Made by a program: the position numbers and the translations under genes. From positions 1 to 21,339 of the forward strand of contig JANYLL010000223.1 in the NCBI GenBank assembly GCA_025357895.1: 21,339 bases of DNA. Reading direction: 5' to 3'. This document shows, in pieces, positions 14,730-21,339 of this stretch; within the stretch, counting starts at the first letter, position 1, and the number at the start of each line of letters is the position of its first letter. This DNA is from Ignavibacteriota bacterium (GTDB lineage: Bacteria > Bacteroidota > Ignavibacteria > Palsa-1295). The notes under the pieces are model-generated. The model was not told the origin of the DNA, ran no database searches, and was given only the letters and a program-made list of their open reading frames with translations.

Positions 14730-15530
14730 TTATTTCCGGTATCCTTCTTGTGCAAGCCTCGCACAGTTTGATATTGCTATGCGTTCAAGTTTTATGCGTT
14801 CGATAATATCATTTAGCAGCAAAAGTTGATTTTGCTGAGCGCCCCAAAAAAGGCTCTTTTCTTTCGAAGTTAATCCTTGATCACCGTAATTTGCACCACG
14901 AAGGAGATTATCTATACGTTGGAACCCCGGTTTAATTTGGCCAAGATAGATCGAGAGCAGATATTCTTCATTCAGGATCTTTTCTCGCGACGCGCTGACA
15001 ATACCGCTATTGCGTATTCGCTTTTGCAGAAATCCGCAATCCATATCATTTTTGCACGGATGTTCTATTTGTAGCAGGCGCGCTGCCTGATCAACTTTCT
15101 CAATCCGCTGATTGTAAATATTTTCCAGCCTTCTGAAGTTCGAAGCATATTCGATTCTGACAGATTGAAGATCTTTCAGCTCCGTTTCCAGTGCTTCGAT
15201 CATTTGCTTCATGTTTGAAGGCAGACTCTGCGTTGATGGCGGAGTTCTGCTGGTGGTTTCTTTAAACACACCTTTATCCACATCATCTGAGGTGAATTCT
15301 TTCCCCAAATTCTGTAGTTTTTTTTGGATCGCTTTAAGATCGTCATTATCCTCGAAACTTGTCGGTTGAGCGGATGCAAGTGTCCCACTATCCGGAAAAA
15401 CCGGAGTAGCTGGCATCGTTACAAGATATGTAAGTAATTGATTATGCGCCAGATGCTGGGCATACGCATTACTCCCTAAGGCAAGGGTAGCAAGGATAAC
15501 GAGCGGCAAACTGATGTTTCTCGTTTTCAT
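14730..15530 (-). CDS. Exported helical protein, unknown function
   Basis: The 266-aa product has a signal peptide (MKTRNISLPLVILATLALGS, then NAYAQ). A low-complexity Thr/Ser/Pro region runs to about residue 105. From 107 the sequence is mostly helical: MKQMIEALETELKDLQSVRIEYASNF is coiled-coil-like, and IYNQRIEKVDQAARLLQIEH continues it. Three cysteines (PCKNDMDC and NCARL) could form a disulfide in the periplasm. I do not recognise the family. It is divergent from the exported protein at 15671, with 140 nt between them, and a TATATTTG element (15557-15550) lies 19 nt upstream of its ATG. The pair may share regulation; there is no direct evidence of a shared role. Confidence 0.7.
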   Translation of the reverse strand: MKTRNISLPLVILATLALGSNAYAQHLAHNQLLTYLVTMPATPVFPDSGTLASAQPTSFEDNDDLKAIQKKLQNLGKEFTSDDVDKGVFKETTSRTPPSTQSLPSNMKQMIEALETELKDLQSVRIEYASNFRRLENIYNQRIEKVDQAARLLQIEHPCKNDMDCGFLQKRIRNSGIVSASREKILNEEYLLSIYLGQIKPGFQRIDNLLRGANYGDQGLTSKEKSLFWGAQQNQLLLLNDIIERIKLERIAISNCARLAQEGYRK

Positions 15531-15549
15531 AAATGTTTTAACTAATATA

Positions 15550-15557
15550 CAAATATA
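15550..15557 (-). promoter_or_regulatory. Candidate -7 promoter element for the gene at 15530
   Basis: TATATTTG on the minus strand is an exact TAnnTTTG match ending 19 nt before the ATG at 15530. No good -33 TTTG is found at the usual distance. Confidence 0.4.
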
Positions 15558-15670
15558 CTACATAAATGAGCCAGACATCAGAGAATTCATCAAAAGTTGG
15601 GAATTTCTTTGAAAAAAACGCTCTTTTATAATAATAGCAAGCTGCACATCATTTTTTTTCTGAAAAAGTT

Positions 15671-16168
15671 ATGAAGTATTTCCAAAGATTTTTTACCATT
15701 CTTTTCACAATCTCTGCGCTTGCTGTCGTAACGGTAAGATCATTTGCACAATCCCAATGCTCGGGCCGGATATACGGCATACCAATATGCACCGGATTCT
15801 GTGTAGCTATCGACACGTCATCGGTACATAAGAGAATTAACAAATTAGAGCAAAGCGCCGATTCCTTGCGCGAAGAAGGGTCACTTCATCTGCCAAATCC
15901 GATAGTCCCTTATTTGGATATCGATCCGCAATATATCAATCCTGGTAATAATTATCCATATCAATGGCCAATAGACCCAACTACTCCAGATGAATTCTAT
16001 GAACCGGGAATACCGAATTCTCCTTTTTATTATATTCCTCCGAATAATATCGAGCGCATGCCATCGCCGTTAATAGAGCCATTCAAAAAAGAAAAGAAGA
16101 GCAATCCTATCAGGGATTTCAAAGGATGGAATTTTGAGAAACTGGCGGATCAGAGTGGGGTAAAATAA
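15671..16168 (+). CDS. Small exported Pro-rich protein, unknown function
   Basis: The 165-aa product starts with a signal peptide (MKYFQRFFTILFTISALAVV, then TVRSFAQ). A cysteine cluster follows immediately (QCSGRIYGIPICTGFC), then a short helical stretch (VHKRINKLEQSADSLREEG). The remainder is rich in Pro, Asn and aromatic residues (PYLDIDPQYINPGNNYPYQW, YYIPPNN), suggesting an extended, poorly structured tail; it ends with a basic segment (KKEKKSNP). No known family is evident. It is divergent from the exported protein at 15530 and converges on the propeller gene with 11 nt to spare. No SD is seen before the ATG. Confidence 0.65.
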   Translation: MKYFQRFFTILFTISALAVVTVRSFAQSQCSGRIYGIPICTGFCVAIDTSSVHKRINKLEQSADSLREEGSLHLPNPIVPYLDIDPQYINPGNNYPYQWPIDPTTPDEFYEPGIPNSPFYYIPPNNIERMPSPLIEPFKKEKKSNPIRDFKGWNFEKLADQSGVK

Positions 16169-16179
16169 ATAATTATTTC

Positions 16180-17793
16180 TTACTGTCCGACAATTATATT
16201 CCCTGTTCCTATAATTCTGCCTTCACAGATCAGCCGATAAACAAATACACCGTTCGTCAAACCTTCTCGCTCGATTACGATCCTATTGGTTTTTTCAGGA
16301 ATTGTAATTCTTCGAAGTTCTTCACCAAGTAGATTATAGAGGAATAGAAAGGACTTTCCTTTAATGGATTCGGGCAGCACCAGTGTCGTTTTATCACTGA
16401 AAGGGTTAGGAAAATTTGTAAACGTGTATGAAGGATTCTTTGACGGTATTACAGTATTCATTTCCTTACTGCCTAATTTCACGATCCAAAAATCTTCATG
16501 GTTATGATTTCCATTCACATCTCCACCATCGAAATCGGAAGAGCCTGCTACAACATATCCGCTATCGGCTGTTTGAATTATTGAAAGTGCAAATTCTTCC
16601 CCCGGACCACCGAGAGTTTTTTGCCACTGAAGATTTCCCGTAGAGTCTAATTTTAAAACCCAATAATCATTGCCGCCATGATTGCCATGCACTTCGTCAT
16701 CGTTTGATACAGTGCTCCCTGCAAGAATGTATCCTCTGTCGAACGTCTGTTTTATTGATAATCCTCCATCTATATCACTGCCGCCTGCAGATTTCTGCCA
16801 CATGAGGTTGCCGATACTATCTAGTTTAATGATCCAAACATCGGATTGACCAAAATTTTTAGTAACGTCACCATTCACAGAAGTTGTATAGCCGGCAGCA
16901 ATATATCCGCCATCAGAAGTAAGATCGATGCTATATGCTTCATCGAATTGGCTGCCACCGTATGAGCGCTGCCATTTGAGAACTCCCATACTATCAAGTT
17001 TTACTACCCAAAAATCTACAGTGCCGTGAGAAAAAGTGATGTCAGCGCCGATGGTATCAACCGAATAGGAACTGCCGGCAATAATAAATCCTCTATCGGC
17101 TGTTTGACGTATACTGTAAGCAACATCATTATTAAATCCTCCAAGGGATTTCTGCCACCGGAGATTTCCGTCTCGATCAATTTTAATGATCCAATAATCT
17201 GTGTTCGTCGTATCGCCATGATGTTTCGTTACATCGCCGTCATTCGAAGTAGATGCCCCGGCAATTACGTAACCTCCGTCCGTAGTCAACTCAATAGAAT
17301 ACGCTCTTTCGTTTTTTGTACCGCCGAATGACTTTTGCCAGATGATCTTTCCGTTGCCATCTAAACGCACAATCCAATAATCCTCACCGCCATGATTTCC
17401 TGAGACATCGAAATTATGAGAAGTAGAATAACCCGCGACGATATATCCGCCATCCGGAGTTTGCTTTATACTATTAGCAACATCATCTCCGGCTCCACCG
17501 AGAGATTGCTGCCACAAGAGGCTGCCATTGCTATCAAGTTTCACTAACCAGTAATCAGCATTATCTATATCACCATGATGACCTACAATATCAAGATCGT
17601 TCGAAAATGATGATCCTGCAACGATGAATCCTTTGTCAGATGTTTGTTCGATGCATTGTGCTTGATCACTTTCCGATCCTCCGAAGGAACCTGCCCATTC
17701 GATGTGCGGAATGATGGGCTGCGCGAAGAGCGATGTATTTAGTAATAAGAGTACAACCAGAGAAAAATAAAATATTTTCAGAAAGGGAGTCAT
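16180..17793 (-). CDS. Seven-repeat propeller protein with T9SS sorting domain
   Basis: The 537-aa product from the ATG at 17793 has a signal peptide (MTPFLKIFYFSLVVLLLLNT, then SLFAQ). An ATG at 17823 adds ten residues before it and is less likely. Seven repeats of about 57-62 residues follow. Each carries W..s.GG...d.a.SI.qT.DgGyi.aG.s.S, then an H-G/DYW-type strand and KLDs.GnL; seven copies suggest a seven-bladed propeller. From about 455 comes FPNPFSDKTTLVLPES, LFLYNLLGEELRRI and NGVFVYRLI, ending NIIVGQ. That is a T9SS C-terminal sorting domain, so the protein should reach the cell surface. Its ligand is unknown. A 19-nt palindrome lies 33 nt upstream. Confidence 0.85.
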   Translation of the reverse strand: MTPFLKIFYFSLVVLLLLNTSLFAQPIIPHIEWAGSFGGSESDQAQCIEQTSDKGFIVAGSSFSNDLDIVGHHGDIDNADYWLVKLDSNGSLLWQQSLGGAGDDVANSIKQTPDGGYIVAGYSTSHNFDVSGNHGGEDYWIVRLDGNGKIIWQKSFGGTKNERAYSIELTTDGGYVIAGASTSNDGDVTKHHGDTTNTDYWIIKIDRDGNLRWQKSLGGFNNDVAYSIRQTADRGFIIAGSSYSVDTIGADITFSHGTVDFWVVKLDSMGVLKWQRSYGGSQFDEAYSIDLTSDGGYIAAGYTTSVNGDVTKNFGQSDVWIIKLDSIGNLMWQKSAGGSDIDGGLSIKQTFDRGYILAGSTVSNDDEVHGNHGGNDYWVLKLDSTGNLQWQKTLGGPGEEFALSIIQTADSGYVVAGSSDFDGGDVNGNHNHEDFWIVKLGSKEMNTVIPSKNPSYTFTNFPNPFSDKTTLVLPESIKGKSFLFLYNLLGEELRRITIPEKTNRIVIEREGLTNGVFVYRLICEGRIIGTGNIIVGQ

Positions 17794-17826
17794 AGTATTA
17801 TGAATGTTAGCAGAAATGGACAAATA

Positions 17827-17845
17827 AGTTCATTTCAAATGAACT
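17827..17845. promoter_or_regulatory. Perfect 19-nt dyad, candidate operator between divergent genes
   Basis: AGTTCATTT, C, AAATGAACT is a perfect inverted repeat with 9-bp arms and a single central base. It lies in the 168-nt gap between the propeller gene (start 17793) and the EF-G paralogue (start 17962). Size and symmetry suit a dimeric regulator. No regulator gene is adjacent. Confidence 0.5.
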
Positions 17846-17950
17846 ATCATGAGTAGGAAAAGATTCTATAACCCTCACAGGTATTCTGATAATAAATGGA
17901 CACCTTCTTCAAATATTGTGTTATATCTAAACAAATTTAATCAGTACTTC

Positions 17951-17955
17951 TGGAG
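17951..17955 (+). promoter_or_regulatory. Shine-Dalgarno of the EF-G paralogue
   Basis: TGGAG precedes the ATG at 17962 by 6 nt. It is one of the few clear SD sites in the window and fixes this start. Confidence 0.7.
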
Positions 17956-17961
17956 TAATTT

Positions 17962-20049
17962 ATGAGCACACCCATCAGAAATCTTGCCCTTGCCGGTCAT
18001 GCCGGCTGCGGAAAAACCACGTTAGCTGAAGGCATCGCATTTGCTGCAGGCATCACAACCAGGCGCGGCACAATACTGGAAGGCAACACACTTAGCGATT
18101 ACCATCCCGATGAAATATCCCGCAAGCATTCGATAAATACCTCGCTTATTTGCTTCACGAATCAAACAACGAAGATCAACCTGCTTGATACACCGGGCTA
18201 CCCGGACTTCACCGGCGAAGTCCGCGCTGCATTGCATGTAGCTGATACTGCACTTGTCGTGATAAACGCACCGGCAGGTATAGAGATTGGAACAGATCAG
18301 GTTTGGGATTATTCAACCTTTGATCAGAACTCTGTCATCTTCGTTGTAAATAAACTTGATGTTGCCGGAGCTGATTACGATTCACTTGTTGATGAAATAA
18401 AATCGCATTTCGGTCATGAAGCCGCCGTCGTGCAATTCCCTTATAATGCAGGACCGGGTTTCAATAAGATCATCGACGTCATGAAGATGAAGCTTCTCAG
18501 CTTCAAGACCGATGGCTCAGGCACTTATACCGAAGAAGATATTCCTGCCGATGTTGCAGAAAAAGCAGATAAACTTCATAAAGAACTTGTCGAGATCGTT
18601 GCCGAGAGTGATGATAGTCTGATGGAAGAATTTTTCGCAAGTGACGGTCAACTTGAAGAATCCCATTTTTCCGGCGGCATTCATGAATCACTCGCTCATC
18701 GTAAACTTTTTCCGATTCTCTGCGCCTCCGCCGATCAAAACATTGGCACGAAGCGTATTCTCGAATTTATTATAACGAACGCTCCTGCTCCCGACGATCA
18801 TCTTGCAGATGTTCATGGAATCAATCCTGAAAATAAACAGGAAGTAAGTTTGAACAAAGCTCCAAAAGATGCGACAACGCTCTTTGTTTTCAAAACTGTC
18901 AGCGAAGCTCATCTTGGCGACCTTTCATTCTTCAGAGTTTTTCATGGTGAATTAAAATCAGGACAGGACTTGGTCAATGAATCCAATGGCAAGCCTGAAC
19001 GTATTGCACAACTTTTTTCTATGTGCGGCAAGACACGTAAGGAAATGCCGGTTGCTTCAATCGGCGATATTGCAGCGGCAGTAAAATTGAAAGATACACA
19101 TACCAATAATACGCTTAGTTCGAAATCTTTTCCTGTTGTTTTAAAGCCGATTGAATTTCCTGAACCTGTGATCGCAAGTGCAGTTCGTGCAAAAAATAAA
19201 GGTGACGAAGAAAAGATCGGAATAGGACTCCATGCATTACATGAAGAGGATCCGACATTCGTCGTTATCCACGATCCCGAACTGAACCAGATTCTTATTC
19301 AAGGTCAAGGTGAATTACAGCTTGATATTATTGTCAAGCGTTTGAAGGAGCGGTATAAAGTCGATGTTGAAATTATCGAACCGCGTATTCCTTTCCGTGA
19401 GACTATAAGAGGCAATGCCGATACACGTTATCGTCACAGAAAGCAATCCGGTGGAGCAGGGCAGTTCGGAGAAGTTGCGATCAAGATCGCACCCAAAAAA
19501 CGCGGCGAGGGTTATCAGTTTGTCGATGCGATCGTCGGAGGAGTTGTTTCGAATAAACATATTCCTGCCGTTGATAAAGGCATACACGAATTCTTAGGTC
19601 GTGGTCCGCTTGCAGGTTATCCTGTTGTTGATGTGCAGGTAACTCTCTATGACGGCAAAGAGCATCCTGTTGATTCAAACGAAAATGCCTTCAAGACAGC
19701 TGGGAAGATGGCATTCAAAGAAGGCTTTCTTGCAGCGAAACCTGTATTGCTTGAGCCGATCTATACGATAGAAGTGATTGTGCCCGATGAATACATGGGC
19801 GATGTACTCGGTGATATTTCTTCACGACGCGGCAAGGTACAGGGCATGGATGCAAAAGGCTCTTTCGAAGTAATCAAGGCTCTTGTGCCGCTTGCAGAAT
19901 TACATCACTATTCTTCACGTCTTCGTTCGCTGACGCAAGGCAAAGGCTCTCACCGCCAGCGCTTCGATCATTACGAAGATGCTCCGAAAGAATTCGCCGA
20001 TAAGATCATCGCAACACATGCGAAATCGGGAGTGGTGGAAGAAGAGTAA
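17962..20049 (+). CDS. fusA: Elongation factor G family GTPase, probable EF-G paralogue (family II type)
   Basis: The 695-aa protein is full length for EF-G. G1 is GHAGCGKTT (12-20), G3 is DTPGYPDF (76-83) and G4 is NKLD (130-133). Switch I reads RKHSINTS rather than the ERGITI-type sequence of main EF-G, and GHAGCGKTT replaces the usual AHIDAGKTT. Those differences match the EF-G-like family II (FusA2/EF-G2), which coexists with the main EF-G in many genomes. EF-G drives GTP-dependent translocation on the ribosome; the role of family II is less settled. Domain IV (GGAGQFGEVAIKI, about 495-507) and a domain V with VLGDISSRRGKVQGM are present. The stop overlaps the next start as TAATG. Confidence 0.88.
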   Translation: MSTPIRNLALAGHAGCGKTTLAEGIAFAAGITTRRGTILEGNTLSDYHPDEISRKHSINTSLICFTNQTTKINLLDTPGYPDFTGEVRAALHVADTALVVINAPAGIEIGTDQVWDYSTFDQNSVIFVVNKLDVAGADYDSLVDEIKSHFGHEAAVVQFPYNAGPGFNKIIDVMKMKLLSFKTDGSGTYTEEDIPADVAEKADKLHKELVEIVAESDDSLMEEFFASDGQLEESHFSGGIHESLAHRKLFPILCASADQNIGTKRILEFIITNAPAPDDHLADVHGINPENKQEVSLNKAPKDATTLFVFKTVSEAHLGDLSFFRVFHGELKSGQDLVNESNGKPERIAQLFSMCGKTRKEMPVASIGDIAAAVKLKDTHTNNTLSSKSFPVVLKPIEFPEPVIASAVRAKNKGDEEKIGIGLHALHEEDPTFVVIHDPELNQILIQGQGELQLDIIVKRLKERYKVDVEIIEPRIPFRETIRGNADTRYRHRKQSGGAGQFGEVAIKIAPKKRGEGYQFVDAIVGGVVSNKHIPAVDKGIHEFLGRGPLAGYPVVDVQVTLYDGKEHPVDSNENAFKTAGKMAFKEGFLAAKPVLLEPIYTIEVIVPDEYMGDVLGDISSRRGKVQGMDAKGSFEVIKALVPLAELHHYSSRLRSLTQGKGSHRQRFDHYEDAPKEFADKIIATHAKSGVVEEE

Positions 20050-21339
20050 TGATGAAAAACCGATTTATATTTTTGTATTTCGGAATTTTCATTCTACTTG
20101 CTAGTAATAGCTTTGCACAATGGGAACATATTGAGGGACCCTACTTGGGCGATATCACTTCTTTTGCTTTTTTAGGCAATAATCTTTTTGTCGGTTCAAG
20201 TGGAGCTGGTGTTTTTATTTCCAGAGATAGTGGGACTACCTGGACTCATGTAAATAATGGTTTATCCAATGAAAATCTATTTATTAATTCGTTATATGTA
20301 AAAGATCAGTCTCTTTATGCGATCACATCTAAAGGAATTGCGGTTACAAAAGATAGTGGAAGCAGCTGGAATTTATTAAATTTTTTCTTACCTTACCCTA
20401 CATCAATTACTTCTATTGGTAATATCTTATTTGTATGTACTGATAATGATATTTATCGATCAAGTGATAAAGGAAATAGCTGGAAAAAAGTAACTAATCA
20501 AGTATCTGCTTCTTGGTCCAACATAAGTGCAATGGCTTCAATTGGACCTGTACTTTTAGTGAGTACTACAGTAAATGGAATTTTTCGTTCAATTAACCAA
20601 GGCGATAGTTGGTCTCACATTGATACAGATATACATAGCCATATATCACAATTTGTGGAAATAAAGGACTCACTTATTTATGCGACCGTTAATGGAATTG
20701 CCTCTGGAGTCGAGGTCTCGAAAGATAGCGGTTTATCCTGGAAAACAATTTTCTCTGAGTATCCATTAAATTTTCCAGTAGTAAGTACGATCTGTGTAGT
20801 AGATTCAAATATATTTGTGGCTTTATATGGGAAAGGTGTGATTCATACTTCAGATAATGGTATCTCATGGAACGAATTAGATAGCGGTATATCAAATAAA
20901 AACATAAAAGCTTTGATCGGATCAAGATCAAATTTATTTGCTGGAACACAAGGATCGGGTATATTCAAATCTGATAGTAGTGGACAATTTTGGATAATAT
21001 CAAATAAGGGTATAACCAATCTTCAATCAAATGCGATAGTTTCTAATGGATCGCATTTATTCTTTGGTTCAAATTATATTGGTATTTATTCAACAACCGA
21101 TTATGGTGATAACTGGCAGGAAGCAAATAATGGATTGCCTTATGATTCAGCCTATATATATTCTTTTACAGAAGATAGCATAAACATTTATGCCACCACA
21201 AGGTGTTGCGGTGTATATAAGACTTCTGATAATGGTGCGAATTGGATTCAAATAAATTCAGGGTTAGCAACTCGCACTATTGTAAATATAATTAATGTAA
21301 GTTCCGTTTTATTTATTACCACTAATAATGGGATTTATA
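20049..21339 (+). CDS. Exported Asp-box beta-propeller protein (runs off right edge)
   Basis: The frame from the ATG at 20049 (or 20052) is open for 430 codons to the window edge. It starts with a signal peptide (KNRFIFLYFGIFILLASNSF, then AQ). Nine Asp-box (BNR)-type motifs S.D.G..W are visible: SRDSGTTW, TKDSGSSW, SSDKGNSW, SINQGDSW, SKDSGLSW, TSDNGISW, a degenerate SDSSGQFW, TTDYGDNW and TSDNGANW. They repeat every ~45 residues, each with an LFVG/LYA-type strand before it. Asp boxes mark propeller blades in sialidase- and VPS10-like proteins; catalysis cannot be inferred from them. The start shares a base with the EF-G stop (TAATG). The DNA is visibly more AT-rich than upstream. A T9SS sorting domain would be expected beyond the edge. 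Confidence 0.85.
   Translation, partial: MMKNRFIFLYFGIFILLASNSFAQWEHIEGPYLGDITSFAFLGNNLFVGSSGAGVFISRDSGTTWTHVNNGLSNENLFINSLYVKDQSLYAITSKGIAVTKDSGSSWNLLNFFLPYPTSITSIGNILFVCTDNDIYRSSDKGNSWKKVTNQVSASWSNISAMASIGPVLLVSTTVNGIFRSINQGDSWSHIDTDIHSHISQFVEIKDSLIYATVNGIASGVEVSKDSGLSWKTIFSEYPLNFPVVSTICVVDSNIFVALYGKGVIHTSDNGISWNELDSGISNKNIKALIGSRSNLFAGTQGSGIFKSDSSGQFWIISNKGITNLQSNAIVSNGSHLFFGSNYIGIYSTTDYGDNWQEANNGLPYDSAYIYSFTEDSINIYATTRCCGVYKTSDNGANWIQINSGLATRTIVNIINVSSVLFITTNNGIY

Noticed and set aside
16180..17793. Tandem DNA repeats considered as a CRISPR-like array
   Set aside because: The repeat unit is ~175 nt, diverged and a multiple of three, and is fully explained by protein repeats.

Overview
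The window reads as chromosomal DNA from the Bacteroidota/Chlorobiota (FCB) side of Bacteria, most like an Ignavibacteria- or Kapabacteria-type genome. Visible reasons: two exported proteins end in type IX secretion (T9SS)-style C-terminal sorting domains; a long DUF4175-type coiled-coil protein is present; most starts lack a Shine-Dalgarno (SD) sequence; and several genes have a TAnnTTTG-like promoter element, the Bacteroidota -7 consensus. The lineage is inferred from these traits, not from a search.

Layout. At the left edge is the 5' end of a DNA polymerase III delta subunit gene (holA, minus strand), preceded by a T9SS-sorted surface protein. A palindrome-rich gap separates that protein from a divergent Spy/CpxP-like periplasmic protein, which ends in a strong intrinsic terminator. 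Next is a coupled plus-strand pair, a CNNM/CBS/CorC membrane protein and an unassigned ATP-grasp-like protein, converging on an outer-membrane beta-barrel gene. A small unknown gene follows. A tightly overlapping minus-strand operon (9022 to 5800) encodes a GT4-like glycosyltransferase, a secreted propeller-like protein and a small secreted protein.

From 9186 the plus strand carries the 1206-aa DUF4175 protein, ogt (DNA alkylation repair), a MITE/REP-like repeat and a kynureninase-like class V aminotransferase. Two unrecognised exported proteins follow as a divergent pair (15530 minus, 15671 plus), then a seven-repeat T9SS-sorted propeller protein on the minus strand. The right end holds an EF-G paralogue coupled by a TAATG overlap to an Asp-box propeller protein that runs off the edge.

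I see no CRISPR array, tRNA, rRNA, transposase or recognised defence system. No gap between genes exceeds about 255 bases. Most of the window is ordinary housekeeping and envelope genes. The most unusual signals are a 60-nt palindromic element inserted in frame in the DUF4175 gene with a partial relative upstream of holA, the unassigned ATP-grasp-like protein coupled to a CNNM transporter, and a 19-nt perfect dyad between two divergent genes.
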